Below are positions 1 to 15,605 of a DNA stretch of 64,000 nt, in pieces. The notes beneath the pieces were generated by a model that worked only from the letters and a program-made list of their open reading frames with translations, searched no databases and was not told where the DNA came from. A program made the position numbers and the translations under genes. Numbering within the stretch: position 1 is the first letter of the stretch; each line of letters opens with the position of its first letter. Source of the DNA: Lota lota (Eukaryota; Chordata; Actinopteri; Gadiformes; Lotidae); assembly GCA_026745465.1 (NCBI GenBank), contig JACYXH010000813.1, positions 1,046,392 to 1,110,391 on the forward strand. Reading direction: 5' to 3'.

Positions 1-26
1 TGTAGTCCTGCAGCACTAAGACAAAA

Positions 27-52
27 CTACTACTACTACTACTACTACTAGT
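27..52. repeat. (CTA)n trinucleotide microsatellite
   Basis: About eight ACT/CTA units in a row, beyond the 3' end of the sorting nexin gene. Confidence 0.7.
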
Positions 53-72
53 ACTAGTAACAATAATACCTT

Positions 73-78
73 TTTATT
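73..78 (-). terminator. Candidate polyadenylation signal of the sorting nexin gene
   Basis: AATAAA on the minus strand about 115 bases past the stop codon at 192. The spacing suits a short 3' UTR, but hexamers in AT-rich DNA are weak evidence alone. Confidence 0.4.
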
Positions 79-191
79 TACATAACTATTTTCTAAGTAC
101 TCAAAAATAACAGAAGGGGGAAGTGAAACATTAAAAATCTCTTCTAGAAATGCACAAATGATGACACTCAGAAGCACACACAAGCCTCTAG

Positions 192-1444
192 CTACCTGTC
201 AGAGTTGGAGGAGGGCGAGGAGGAGGAGGCTTCGGAGCCCTTGTTCAGGTCCTCTGTAGAGGGGAAGCGTGGGAGGCTCTGCCCCCCACACTGGATGGCC
301 TGGGCGACGGAGTAGCGTGTCCGGCCCGCCGTACACGCATCCATCTTGGCCACACTGAGCCGGGACTGCAGGAACAGGTGAACACAGCTGTCCGACAGCA
401 GGAAGGGACTCTGGAGGATCCTGCCAGAGATAAATACCTTATTCATTTGTACACTACATACATTTTAGTGCTTCAATTTAATTTAGAACACACTTTGTTG
501 AGATGTACTATGTATAATACTACAAAAAAAAGACAAAACCAATCGACTAACTGATTGTGATTCCTAGCTACTCTGCAATTTAGAAACTTGGTCGCTCAGC
601 AATTTGTGATTGTATGCTTTTATTGTTGTCAGCCATACTTGTAAGTCACTTTGGAAAAAGCATCTAAATGTAATGAAGTATTTATCTCTATTCCCTCATT
701 TAGTGTAATGTATTGGATTTCCTTTGTTTAAATGATGTAGCAGGCACATGTACACATCTCCTCTGTTTGCCTGCTCCCATACATACACCATTTACATGAC
801 ACAGCGCGCACTGGTGTGTGTGTGTGCGTGTGTGTGTGCGCGTGCTCATTAAGAACAGTTGTTAAAATATGGGCTTATGTCCCAGTGTGTGTTTACGGTA
901 GTACTGTGTGAAAGGTTATCAGTGTATTGATTAGCAAGAGCACTGATAACTTACTGCTCCAGGAATGTCTGGAGCCCCTTCATCCGCTCAGATATCTGCC
1001 GGGCGTTGTTCAGACTGAAGAAAGGGTTCTTCGGGGGCATCTCTGGTAGCTTGCTGCGATTCATGAGAAGGAAATAGATGCGAGTCAGTAACATTTGGTT
1101 CTATCTTTGATCATCACACACAGACACACCACATGGTGGAATGGACTTACATGAGCAGTGAATGCACTTGGAGTCTTTGCCTCAGCCATACAAACTCGCT
1201 GAACCTCCTCCTCGTACACGAGATCTTCTTGGTGAAGCAGAGGCTGTTAGTCTGAGAGAAAGAGAGAGAGGCAACTACATTTACCTCATGTTTTTAAATG
1301 AACATGAAGAAACCATATATTATTCACACATTTAATTATTTTTCTACTTACAAGTAAACATATTTCGTAGTCTATATAGGCGTGCCAGAAGTCAGTGCTT
1401 TGGATCCTTGGATCCCGAACCCAGACGCTGATGTCCTGTTGCAT
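192..1444 (-). CDS. snx10-like: Sorting nexin 10/11-like PX-domain protein
   Basis: This is a small endosomal PX protein expected to bind PtdIns3P. Coding exons on the minus strand, in transcript order, are about 1352-1435 (or 1444 if the ATG there is used), 1151-1251, 955-1053 and 192-420. All join in phase with GT-AG borders. Exon one reads [18 protein letters not shown], the SNX10 start of the PX fold. The next gives [17 protein letters not shown], the basic phosphoinositide-binding segment, then [11 protein letters not shown], the loop, and finally [13 protein letters not shown] with the SNX10/11 PXe helix ending [11 protein letters not shown]. The tail ends in a serine-rich [13 protein letters not shown] stop. 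About 171 residues are visible against roughly 200 in human SNX10. The amino end may lie in an unseen upstream exon, because a usable acceptor (CAACAG/GAC) precedes codon GAC at 1435. The tail differs from both human SNX10 and SNX11. Synteny with CBX and OSBPL3 favours SNX10. Confidence 0.88.
630..682 (+). repeat. SINE tail fragment
   Basis: TAAGTCACTTTGGAAAAAGCATCTAAATG resembles the tail shared by fish tRNA-derived SINEs (CTTTGGATAAAAGC.TCTGCTAAATG). No tRNA head is visible. It lies in the last intron of the sorting nexin gene. Confidence 0.45.
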
Positions 1445-3371
1445 GGTGAGAAGCAGGCGATTGTGACCAGAATGTACAAAAAAAGGAACTTTTCTAATGT
1501 CGCATTGTGGAAGTGCAACCATAGGAACCCCCCCCCCCCACCCCCGCCACATTAGTATCTCACATTGCTCTCCATAGTAAAGTACGTAGTTCTGTCTTTT
1601 GTAAATGTATTGCAACAGCATTTAAAACTTCCTGATTTCAAATGTAAAACAACTCAACTAAAAGCTTACACTGTTATATTCAGTAGATTCATAGTAAGGT
1701 GTAAGACCCACCTCAGTAACTATGCTATCAATAAATCCTGTACAGTACACCGTACACTTAGTCTGCGCTCTGAGTGAGCTACCACTTTGCTTTTAATCCC
1801 TGGATAGTTTATGGTGCAAAACAAGTGCAACCGTTTCCTCATTTAGTCACCTGACTAAACTTGCATTCCCACCCACACTGCTACTTCAATGAACTGACTT
1901 ACAGTAGAAGACGTGTTTACTAATGGTGATGTTCAGCCATTGATATCACATGGTAGTACACATTGACCTCATCGCTTTCCTTTTACTATTCAAACCCATT
2001 TTTTATATAACTCCCAGACTAACACCAGGTTGCCCTCGAGCAATGTTTATTCGTGTTGCTTATGGACAACAGTAAGAAGAAAACAAAGAAAAAAGGGTAA
2101 TTAAAAGTGTATTTTATTCAGGGCCTCCACCGAAACTTGGCCAATGGTTACAATAACTCAGTAGTGTGTTCATGAGGTTCATGGTACTGTCCCATAAGAG
2201 TCCTTGGTCAAGACGCCGCCAGCAGGAGGTTTTCAGCTATGTTTTAACATGGAGGTGGTCGACTACTTGAAGACCATGTTCTCTGATAGTCAGGCAGGCC
2301 TTCTTCTAAAGTGCTACATTTTAACAATCTAGTCCGCCAGTTTAGGTGCACAGAAGGTACATTTTGAACCTCCTGAGTTGTTTTTCCATGTTTCCAACTA
2401 CATAACATAACATACATCTAAGACTGGTATGATGCCTTCATGAAAAGTACATGAGAAGGCATACGCTTCAGGGAAAATATTGGACCAAATAATAAAACAT
2501 GAAACATGACAATTGGTGGTTTCCATAGAAAATATATAAAAGGTGCAAACATGATTTGGTAAATAGTATATCATTAAAAACCAACCAACATAAAAACAGG
2601 TAGTAAGGAACTTGATGTTCTCCAATAAATCTTCAACCATTGGAGATTTACAATGACAGTAAATGGACCAAAGTGCAAAGAATAAAACACACAACCTCGA
2701 CCAAAACACATGTCCTAACCCGTTTTTCTACAACCAGCTGCTGTAGCTACGAGAGGTTGTTTAAGGTGAGGTTATGACAGCAGTTATTTATTTATCTTCC
2801 TATTAGGGCCGCACTGATTGGGAGAAGCAGTGACAAGTGCCTTTGACGATCTTTCGCTTTCATTACCCTGTCAAGGAGAAAGTTGCCAATGCCTGCTTGT
2901 ACCAAAATTGGTGCCAATGTTGTTAGCAAGTGATGCTGTCCGATAAAAGGCCCGTTGCAAATAAGAAAAAAAAGAAATCAGATTAGATCTCTCTTAACCG
3001 TGCCACCCTCACACCTATATAAATTAGTAAAAATATGTTCTCTTCCTCCAAACAAGGAAAAACATATACCTTTATAGGACTACAGTTGTAACCATAGAAC
3101 AGCAATCCAGAAAACCACACTGTGGACAAGATATGTCCACAGTGATTGAGTCTGCTAAATAAGGACACAGGATAACAAGCTGCTACTGGTTAGTTTGTAC
3201 ATCCACTTTCTCTACACTAAGGTCAGTTTTCTATCTATGTCCCCCCCCCCCCCCCTTCAAAAAGTCACAGTGACCTCTCCCGAGCACCTTGGCATACTTA
3301 AAACCCACCCCTACTAAGGTTTTTGTCACTGTCGCTTGATGCCTCATAACGACAACACACACACGCACACT
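1445..3371. other. Spacer between sorting nexin and CBX genes
   Basis: It holds two C-runs near 1531 and 3241 and no clear coding exon. The sorting nexin promoter and 5' exon should lie here, since the CBX gene upstream is on the same strand. A minus-strand AATAAA-like site near 2785 could end the CBX transcript. Confidence 0.4.
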
Positions 3372-5800
<2,429 letters not shown>

Positions 5801-6600
5801 TGGTACAAATAAATAAATAAATAAAGCATGTAACGACGTCATTTTTAAGGTGCTATACACGTACAAATATGTTGCCGTTAGCTCCGTTTAAAAAGGTTTA
5901 AATTAAACAAAGGATGCTAGAAGTAGTGAAATGTTATACGTATAAATATATACTGATAGCCTTAAATATTTATTAATAATAATTAACAAAAATAGGTAAT
6001 AGAGTACTAGGTAACTATTTTGTTATATATAGTTATAAATAAGATGTATTATCATATCTTATAATAGTAATGTTAAAAAACTAATAGATGAACAGAGAAT
6101 AAATAACATTTGTATAAACTACGTATTAGTGTGTATGTACCAATAATATATATATATATATAATACCAATAATAATAAATTGTGTTTGACAGTTATGTGC
6201 TTGTTGTGTTATATTAGAACATGTTTGTTTACTTCTTTAGGATCATGTATTGCAAAATAATTTGAGGGAACATCTTATTACACGGAGGGACCCTCACCCT
6301 AACACTCTACAGACTACACTGAGAAATTCACAGAAATCAACTGCTGAACTGGTTTATTGACAGCTATTTTGTAGCCAATGAGGAGACAGGGCGGGTGATT
6401 GGTCAAATGTCTCACAGACACGACTATTATAGTGTATAGCCAACCACATCCAATGGCCGTTGGTAATATTCCCCATATGACCCACTTTTCCCCTTTAAGC
6501 CCTACTTGCCTTATGTGGTGCAAGTAACAGTTACCATGGTAACCTGACCACTAATGGGGTGGAGCTGTTGCTGTAGGCATGAAACAGACACTAATGAATG
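5801..6600. other. AT-rich spacer, no gene seen
   Basis: It contains (AAAT)n near 5808-5824, a short (TA)n near 6148-6162 and otherwise unremarkable AT-rich sequence. Confidence 0.5.
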
Positions 6601-6609
6601 CACAGAGGT

Positions 6610-7170
6610 TCTGCCCGTGTCAGGGTGTATGAAATTCAAACCCAAAAGCAGATAATGTTCAATAATATATTTGAGGCAGAGCAAGGCTTCAGCTCTATCA
6701 ATAACAAACTAAACTCCTGTCTCGCAGGAAGAACGCAAAACCACAAATAAAGGGCACAAGGCCGCTATTGACAAAAACAGGGAAATAAATCCAAACAAAG
6801 AAAGAAAAGCCAGGTCCCCGTCCGAAGAGTAGTCCAGGGGCAAGCAAAGGGCGGGCGGGCGGGCGGGCGGGCGGGCGGGCGGGCGGGCGGGCGGGCGGGC
6901 AGGGCAGGGCAGGGCAGTGTGAACTGACTAGGCAAGCTAAGACCAAACGTAAGAACAATCTGACAAGGTGGCACTAACAGCACAGGGTATAAATAGGCTG
7001 AGTCTTTAACACACAATGAGGAACAGGTGAGCAGGAAAAAAGGCGGGAAAGACAATGGCAGGATGTACAGGTGAGAGGCGGAGTCAGAGGCACAACAAAA
7101 AGACACATGGTGGACAAAACCAGCAGGAGGCCACAGAGTCACTGAGTCCAAACAGAGGTGCCAACAGCCC
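6610..7170 (-). mobile_element. LTR-like dispersed repeat with internal GGGC tract
   Basis: Read on the minus strand, this has a promoter-like part (CCTATTTATACCCTG), a C-rich middle with tandem CCCG units, then a T-rich stretch ending near TGCTTTTGGGTTTGAA and CACCCTGACACGGGCAG. That layout (short TATA box, pyrimidine-rich body, terminal GACACGGGC) resembles LTRs of fish Ty3/gypsy-type elements. It is a fossil. No coding part was seen beside it and the exact ends are unclear. Confidence 0.35.
6849..6917. repeat. (GGGC)n / (AGGGC)n tandem repeat
   Basis: About twelve GGGC units run without interruption, followed by three AGGGC units. Runs of GGG at 4-base spacing on the plus strand make it a strong G-quadruplex candidate. 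Confidence 0.85.
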
Positions 7171-10100
7171 GGGCATACTTAAGAAGTATGCCCGTAATAT
7201 TCATGTCATATCCAGTTCTCCACCCCAAACCTTTTCAAACACAATGCCAAGACATTTTGGATGGTTAATTAATGCAGGTATATTATTCGTTTTAGCATTG
7301 TGTCTAAAGTTTCAGTGCTCTAGTTTATCACACAAACCACAGTCCACCTGGTGCACTGCCTGGTGTTACAACTCATTAAAGAAAGCATGATGAGTTTCAG
7401 AGAGATACGATGATCAAAACCTTTTATTTGAATGTTCCGTTTTAACGGATTAACATATTGAAATACATAGATTTCAAGCAACAGATGTGCCACAGTGTAA
7501 ATCCGATTTTTTACAACAGAGCTCCTTGATCCATTACAGATATGTTTTCCTCTTCAAAATATATTTTATGGTTATGAACACTGGCTGTCACATGTGTAAA
7601 AAAATGGTAACCTTACTATAATTGTACTATTCTTAAGAAGGCCTTTAGCATCGCCCGGCCATGTAGTATGTCACTATCTGGCATGATCAGATAATAAACA
7701 CCAACAATGTAGTATGCCTTGGATCAAATAATAAACCCAGACTGTTTGAAACATATTCTCAACGCTAATTGAACAGATTTGCTGCATGTTTGCCTTCCAT
7801 TCAAATAGTTAACAAATAAACCCTAAATAATCAATAGAAGAAGAAATAACAATATATATATTGTTTGTTATGTGACAAACCACTTAACATACAATTATCT
7901 AATTATTGTTCAAACAATGTACAATTGGATCTGAAGTGCAAGTGAGTTAGCCTGACTTATATAAACATTCCTCGATTCATGTTTATATAAATTCACTTAA
8001 ACAGAATCGACACATTATTAATTGTATCTTCCACCATGACCTGTGCTCTTTATATATGCAATAATAGCTCAGGTAAAAAAAAATATCAGAAAGAGAAATG
8101 ATCAGGTATAGAAATTCACCTACAATAAATGTAAACTTAAGTTAAAGATTTCAATGTTATTGTGCATCACAATAACATTATGAATGATTGAAATAAGTCA
8201 GAAGATGGGGTATCCTCCTCTTTAACAGGTGAGGGTTTGACTCCCAATGCCTCTTAGCTTAGTACTTTCCATATACCATCAAGGACCCATCAGATTCTGT
8301 TTGATGACAGGTGAATGGCACCAATGACCAACCAGCAATATGACTAGGGGGTGAATGGACCAAAGCAGAGGGCTGAGAAAGAAGTGTATTTGAACCCAAA
8401 ACATTATTTTCCTTCTCTGGGTCTTTCCATTCCAATCCACTGTCCCAGATGCTTTTCCCTCCCCTCTGCGTGGGTAGTGTTGGGCAGAGAAGGATGTAAG
8501 ACATGCTAAATGAAGTATTTTCAGAGGTGCAGGGAACAATGTATCAGTCCAACCGCAGCCCTGGTTGGGCCTGAAGCATTTGCAGAGAAAAGGGTTTAGT
8601 TAGCTCGCTTTAAACAAAGAGAGAGAAAGAGTGAGAGATGTGAGATTAAGAAAATTAACCAGGGAATTCAGTTCCTGAATTATGGATAAAGTCAGATTTC
8701 ATACATTAAAATATTAGTTTACAGCCTTTACCATGGGCCACTTACAGGCAACTCACAGTCATTTAAAATAAGTCATCATTTGATAGAGACCATAGTGATC
8801 TCGAGTTATTTTCAAAGGTTGAACATGGAGAATAGCATTTCTCAGTTTAACCTGGTATTGAAAATTAATGGCACAGAATGTATAGTTTTGCACTGAGATT
8901 ATCCTACAGTACATACTAAAGTATAATTATAGCCTTGTATACTTTTATACTTTGTTAAGTCCTTCACACATCACAACCTTACCATAAAGGCAGCATCAAC
9001 ATATATCTCATCTGCTAGTGTCCCTGCTGCTCAGAACCAATGAGTGACTTCTGTCTTGACATGCTGATCACTCATAAGCCTAACAGAGAAAAATAGATGT
9101 CTGGTTTGGTTATTATGAGTTTTGTTAACATCACATCAGCGGCCACACATATCCAACTGTGGAGGACAAACATACTTATTTCTGTTTATGAAAGGAGTTG
9201 TCAAAAGGTGAAGAATCAAAGTTGCCTGGAGACATAATAGCATCTACTTTTGTGAAATAGGAAGACCTTTGACATGGCAAAGCCTGCTCTCTCTGTGTAG
9301 CAGCTAACCATCTTACCTAATGGCAGTTAGCATGACAAATACAGCTGAGTCTGGTGACCTCTCACACTTTCCTCTCTTTCTCTTTTGCTCACAGCTGGGA
9401 GACTTTGAACATTAAATCTGTCCTGCAGCCAATCAGCCCTCAATCCTCGCTCAGCTCTCCCTTTGGCAATAAAAGCTCTATCTGTGAGCCAGTGCATTTT
9501 GTTTAGCAAGGGATACAGAGGGACCTGCTTTCTCTGTTTTATAAAGAACACTTTTCTGCCAGTGGCAAGCAACTACAATGACTAGGTCCAAGAGTCTATA
9601 ATCTCATAGGTCTATGTTATTATACACAATGCAGGGAAAATAATAGTGGTATACACAATATCAATATAAATAGTTTTTTAGGAACCTGGGCAACACCCTG
9701 ACTTGAAATCCTCAAACAGAGCAGTGCCAATCAAAGCCACTGCACGAAGTAGCTTTGGAAGAAGTGCTAGGAGTAGGCCTTCCAAGGCATTTATTTTTAA
9801 CACAAACAAAAATCACAAGTTAAAATGCAGTTTTCTTTTGTCAGAACCTGAGAAAATGTGAAAAAGATTGACATAGTCCACTCTCCAAAGTGTCGTTCTT
9901 AATAATCTAAGTAGAGGGCCAATCTGGAAACAGTTAGGGTCCAGATAAGCAATAGTAAGCAGCTGCTTGGGGGTCGTGGAGTTTAGAGAAAGTCAACTTG
10001 GCGAAGGAATGGGAAACTGTGGGTGTGACATGGTGTCCAATCCCTACCTCTCACCAGCTAAATGCCATATTGAGGCGGAGGCACAGGAAACCCTAACCAG

Positions 10101-13060
10101 CCAGGAAATTAAGCAGCGAGCGCAGGCCCTGCTGCTTATGTTTTCTCTCCCAAGCCCTCAGCTGGGACTTGTTAAGTAGGGCCAGGAGACTCGCAGGCTC
10201 TGAGATGTTGTTCAAATTGAGCTGACGGTGAACAACAGTGTGACATGTTTAAAAGAGCCTGAGTGGATGTGAAGGCTTTGAGAGCCACCGTGGCCATGAG
10301 GTCTTGAGTTTCTCAGACTCTCTGGACTCCCCTCCTCTGCTTCCTTCTATTCCTCCTCCTCCTCCCCGTCCTCCTCTGGCTCTCTGGTTCTGTGAAAGGG
10401 GAACTGGTTCACCCCACCCCTAATCCACCCCAAAGAGCAAAGAAAACAAATGTCCACAGAAAACAGCGATGTGTTTAAAGGTATTTGCTATCGTGCATAG
10501 CAAATACTTTTGTGCCTCTGGCACTGAGGAGCTGGAGTGAGTTTGGAAGTATTGTGGAGAATGTATGTCACAATGAGTGCCTATGAACCACATTGATTTA
10601 CAGAACATGGCACCTCTCTTGTATGTCTACACATGAACTACACCGGGATGAGCGCTGCTGTCGCCTTAAATCCATCAGATAACAATCAACATGCAAAGTC
10701 AAATATTACCACTAGGGGGACAGCGCTGCTGTTGTGAAATCTTACCTTGGCTCCGGCATGCCGGGAATGTTGAGATCTGTCTGCAGGATTTAAGCTTCCC
10801 CTTCATGAGCCATGAATTACATACATTATGCCTGGTGCTATGCTTACCAGTTGTAGGATGGCCAAAGCTCTGCTCTTCCTACAAGGAAGAAGGCCAAGGC
10901 ATTGTTTGGAATGAATGGCTTATACCTATACTGCCCACTGCATTCAGGCAAGCATAGGATGTGTGGATTGAGGTAACTGTTGGAAAGAGGTCAAATTTCT
11001 AAGCATATATATTTTTGATATTTTACCATCTAGTGAAACAAAATACATGGGTGATGCCCTTAGACTCATGAGGATGCTGATAAAACAAGAAACATTTATA
11101 TATCTGCAGTTAATCATAATTGTTAAATGATCAGTATTCATCTCATGGCTTACTAGTAAAATGCAGTTCAGAAGGTCAAAGTCCTGATATACTTTTGGAC
11201 TGATGTCACTCACCCAGCAGATGTCGCTAATTTATTTTAGGTTCATAACCACTGTATATTTAGCAGATAGAATTACGCTATTGTATCATATGTTTGATCA
11301 TTAGTAACTGGAGAGGACTTTACTTTCAAACTTGTAAAGGTTAGCATCAATCCTGACTGTAATGGTTATAAACTGTAAAGCTGTAGTCTAAGTGATAGCC
11401 AACAGGTGGTGGGTATGGCATATCCTGGGGTCCAAGATACATATATATGTACACCAGGTTAAACACCAGCCTCCCCAGAGATACCACAACAGCCTGGCTT
11501 TTGGCAGTGATTCATAATTCAACACAAACAATTACAACTCAATATATACTGGTTGTGTGTGTGTGTTATTGATGTGCGTTTTATATGTGTGTATGTTATA
11601 TATATGTATGAGTGTGTGTGTGTGTTTGTTAGTGTGTGCGTACAAGCGTGTGTGCCTGCGTGTGTCCATGTGTTTGAGTGGAGGTAAGAAGTTGGCTAGC
11701 AGAGTTCCTACTCTCTTAGAGTTAGTGGTTGACTTATGGGTTCTTGTTTCTATCACGGGTGAAAAACCCTCCCACCTATCATTGTGGCAGCCCTGACATC
11801 CATTCAGCCCAAACCAGAGCAGTCCCTGCCAAAATCAAAGAGCTTTTCACTGAAGGAATCCAGCCCTGCTCTGTCATCAGGGAGGGGCATTCCATACTGT
11901 CAAAAGCACAGGGCCCCCCTTTTAATAGTCCGCTCCTTCTTTTCAGAGGCTCTGGACAACTCCACTGCATTGGTCAAGAGTTGGTTTGCCCCACCTTCTG
12001 TCATTCTTTATTTTCTTCTTCTTCTTTCTTCTGCTTCTTTAGCTTATTCTGCTTCTTATTCTTCTTTCCTTTTTTTGACCATTAATGACCTCATTACATT
12101 TCCTTTGTCACCACTGGAGGGGGCAAAACAAAAAGTAAGTGTCTTTTTCCAAACCTTTGAATCAAAAGTTCCAATGGCGTAGTTAAAAAATACTTATGCT
12201 ATTTATATGTTAATATTTTGAACTCAGAAGCAGTTGAACAGTATCAAAATTTGATTTGTGCTGTCATTCAGGTCCCCAAAAAACCTGAGAACAAAGAATA
12301 CCCCAAAGATGGAAAGAATTCAGATGGAAAGAAGTACAGTATAGTATGTCAATACTAGGGCCTTGGGTGTCTTCCATCTCACACAGAGAATATATGCTAA
12401 TTCTCCAGCAGTGGTTGACTGCATATGGACTCTATAGGATCTGAAGCCGGTTGGAGATCCTCAGTCCATGTCCAGCACCAAGGATCTGACAGTAAACCCC
12501 AGACATGCTTCTCCCTCCCTTTCCTCTCCCACCTCTCGCTTGTGATGCATCCCATATCCTGTTCTTCTCCCTCTCTACCCTCCACACCAAATAATTTAAC
12601 TAATGTTTGGGGGGGGGGGGGTCAACTAATATGATAAGTTATATAAAATGCTTTGATCAGATTCGATTTATGCTCTGATCAGATTAGCCTGTCTCTGAGA
12701 AAGGTGTGCCCATCCCCTGGCTTAATGCCCTGGCCCGTGACCCACACATATGCAGAGACGTAAAAATTGAATTCATGATGAAAAGTTTTGAAAGTTCAAA
12801 GGTTGTTAAAAAATTGTTGGCTAGGCCATTTGACTGCCACTGGTAGATAACGAACGGCACTATTGGTCCATTTTGGTCAGTCGTGAATCAAGAGGCAAGA
12901 ATCCACTATACTTTAGTTTATAGTCACACAGGCATCCTCTGGGTTTTATTTTTCATTTTCAATTTTGTGTTTAGAAGTAGTTTTGCTTCTGTAGAAAACC
13001 CATCTGGTATCTCCAATTGTGCACAGTAATACAATACTGTAATATTCTCAGATTTTAAGC
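7171..13060. other. Gene-free stretch
   Basis: No exon with recognisable protein similarity was found on either strand. It includes an oligo-(GT) patch near 11555-11670, a short G-run at 12609-12620, a CCAAT/TATA-like cluster at 9428-9475 and a CTCF-like word at 10710. Distant regulatory DNA is possible but cannot be shown from one sequence. Confidence 0.45.
9425..9475 (+). promoter_or_regulatory. CCAAT plus TATA-like pair
   Basis: GCAGCCAATCAG is followed about 40 bases later by GGCAATAAAAGC, the order and spacing of a simple polymerase II promoter on the plus strand. No downstream exon is recognised, so this is only a candidate for a noncoding transcript or chance. Confidence 0.2.
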
Positions 13061-13069
13061 ATGAGTCCT

Positions 13070-13165
13070 ACTGTGTGTGTATTTGTGTGTGTGGGTGTGT
13101 GGGTGTCGGAGCGTGTTTGCACATGTGTGTGTGCACGCACGTGTGTGCGTGTTTGTGTGCGTGTC
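13070..13165. repeat. Degenerate (GT)n tract
   Basis: Interrupted GTGTGT/GCGTGT sequence of about 95 bases. Confidence 0.7.
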
Positions 13166-13794
13166 TAGGTGCTTAAAGGGCAGCTCTGTACATGTGCTCT
13201 GACCTTGGTGTCTTGGTGCGATCGACACAGGGATCATTTAAACCATTATGCAGACGCAGTGTTGCAATGCTCTCTCATTAAAAACACATTCCCACAATAT
13301 TGTAATACATAATAATGAAGCAAAACCAAACTACCCCTGTTATATTGCTACCACTGTTGTATGGAGAACATGTATTAATATTAATGGTGTGCTTAACGCT
13401 TGCACATTTGCATTGCTCGCTTTGGTTATTGTGTGGTTTGTCAAAGTAGATATAGGGACATGGGCTCACAATTAGGAAAGGCGTTTGATATCATATATGA
13501 TGATCTCATTACAATGATATCATGTTTACTTGAGTGACATTCAACCCATAGCCATACTAAGGTTCTCGACCTGCATTAGAAACGCAACATTATTCAACAT
13601 GTAATCCTTCCTGCATTCAGACATATATATAGCATCAGAATTTATTAGGGTGATGTACTTTCCCACAGATGTGGAGCATTAAATAGGATAAGATATGTGG
13701 AGATTATTAGGAGAACTCTCAGTATGGCAGATGGAGATGGACAGTGATCAAGATAAACATAGAGAGGGTTGGAATAAAACATTTCACAGTGAGA

Positions 13795-13809
13795 CAGAGT
13801 GAGAGAGAG

Positions 13810-13851
<42 letters not shown>
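13795..13851. repeat. (GA)n microsatellite
   Basis: GA dinucleotides with one AGCAAGAG interruption, followed by degenerate GATAGA/GAGA sequence to about 13920. Confidence 0.85.
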
Positions 13852-13854
<3 letters not shown>

Positions 13855-14084
13855 TAGATTGATAGAGATAGAAAAGAGAGAGCAAGAGAGAAAGAGTGAT
13901 ATAGATAGGAGGGAGTGTAGAGGGAGATGAAAGACTACAGCAAAACCAGTCGTCGTCCCCCCCCTTCCCCGCCGTGTTCCCCCTAGATCATTGACCCTGC
14001 AGAGAATACATTTATGTTAAATTATAGATTAAGGCCCAACTATGGTTATGGCTGGGTAGCTGGCGGCTGCCTATATTTATGTGG

Positions 14085-14085
<1 letters not shown>

Positions 14086-14169
<84 letters not shown>
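14086..14169. repeat. (GT)n microsatellite
   Basis: About 42 uninterrupted GT units. Confidence 0.95.
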
Positions 14170-14172
<3 letters not shown>

Positions 14173-14379
14173 AGAGTGAGTGAGTTCCACACACTTCTGC
14201 ACCTGCAACTGTTGCCTCACCACAACCTCAAATGCTCACCATGGATGAATAGCAGAGATGGTAAAAGAGACTGTATGAATATGTAAACACTCTCCACACA
14301 GCAGCTCTCTGTAATGTGGTGGCTGCCTGTCTTTGTCACCATCGCTGACTGGTGCAACGCCCCCCTGGACCATTCATTA

Positions 14380-15605
14380 CAATTTACCATAATACTATAT
14401 ATTATTATATAATAGTATACCATAACATAATATAATATAATATAATATAATATTATATTATATTATATTATATTATACAATATTATATTATATACCATTA
14501 CTTAATATAATATACTATACCATAATATGTTATAATATAATATACCATTACATAATATAATATAGAATACCATAACATAATAGTATGTTATATTATACAA
14601 TATTATATTTTATACCATTACATAATATAATGTTTTATACCATAATATATATACCATAACATAATACATAATATACCATCACATGATAAAGTATATCATA
14701 TATCATAATATAAAATATTATAATATACCATAACATAATATACCAAAATATAATATATCATAATATAAATATCAAAATAATATAATATAATATATCATAA
14801 CATGATATACCATACTATATTATTATATAATTTAATATACCATAACATAATATAATTTAATATGATATACAATAACATATAAAATATAATATAATATACC
14901 ATTATATAAAATAATATATTTGTCTTTATGATATAATATAATATATAATATATATAATATATAATATAATTTTATATGATATACTATATCATAATTTAAT
15001 ATAATATAATATACCATAATATAAAATGATATATTTGTCTATGATATATAATATACCATAACAAAATATGCCATCATATAATTTATTATAATGTAATATA
15101 CTATAACATAATATATCATCATATAATATGCCATAATATTAAATTATATAATGTAATAAACTATAACATAAAAATACATAATTTAATATAATATAATATA
15201 CTTTGACATAATATACCCTAATATAAGATAATATAATACAATATAAAATAATATAATACACCATAAAATCATATAATGTAATCGACCATAACATAATACA
15301 CCATAACATAATATAATTTAATATAATATAATAGAACATAATATAATACTGTAATATAATATTAAATGGCATAACATTATATAATATAACATAATGTACT
15401 ATAATATAATATTGCATAATATCATATAATATACCATGATATAATTGAATATAATTGAATATACAATAACATTATGTAATATAATAAAATAAACCATAAT
15501 ATAATATACCAAAACATAATATAATATACCATAATATTATATAATATTATATACCATAATATAACAGAACAGAACATAATATAATATATATAATATGTAT
15601 TTAAT
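14380..15605. repeat. 1.2-kb A/T array of ATAAT / ACCATAACATAATAT words
   Basis: Almost wholly A and T with scattered C. The plus strand is nearly free of G over most of the array. Words such as ATACCATAACATAATATAA recur irregularly, as in a degenerate pentamer/decamer satellite. It lies 1.3 kb past the 3' end of the PDE11A-like gene. Confidence 0.85.

Noticed and set aside
11729-12182. Overlapping plus-strand open frames of 118 and 132 codons
   Set aside because: No family similarity, no splice context, and a Phe/Ser-rich pyrimidine stretch explains part of them.
14832-15417. Several long minus-strand open frames in the A/T array
   Set aside because: They are translations of TATA-type repeats (Tyr/Ile/Met-rich) with no protein-like composition.
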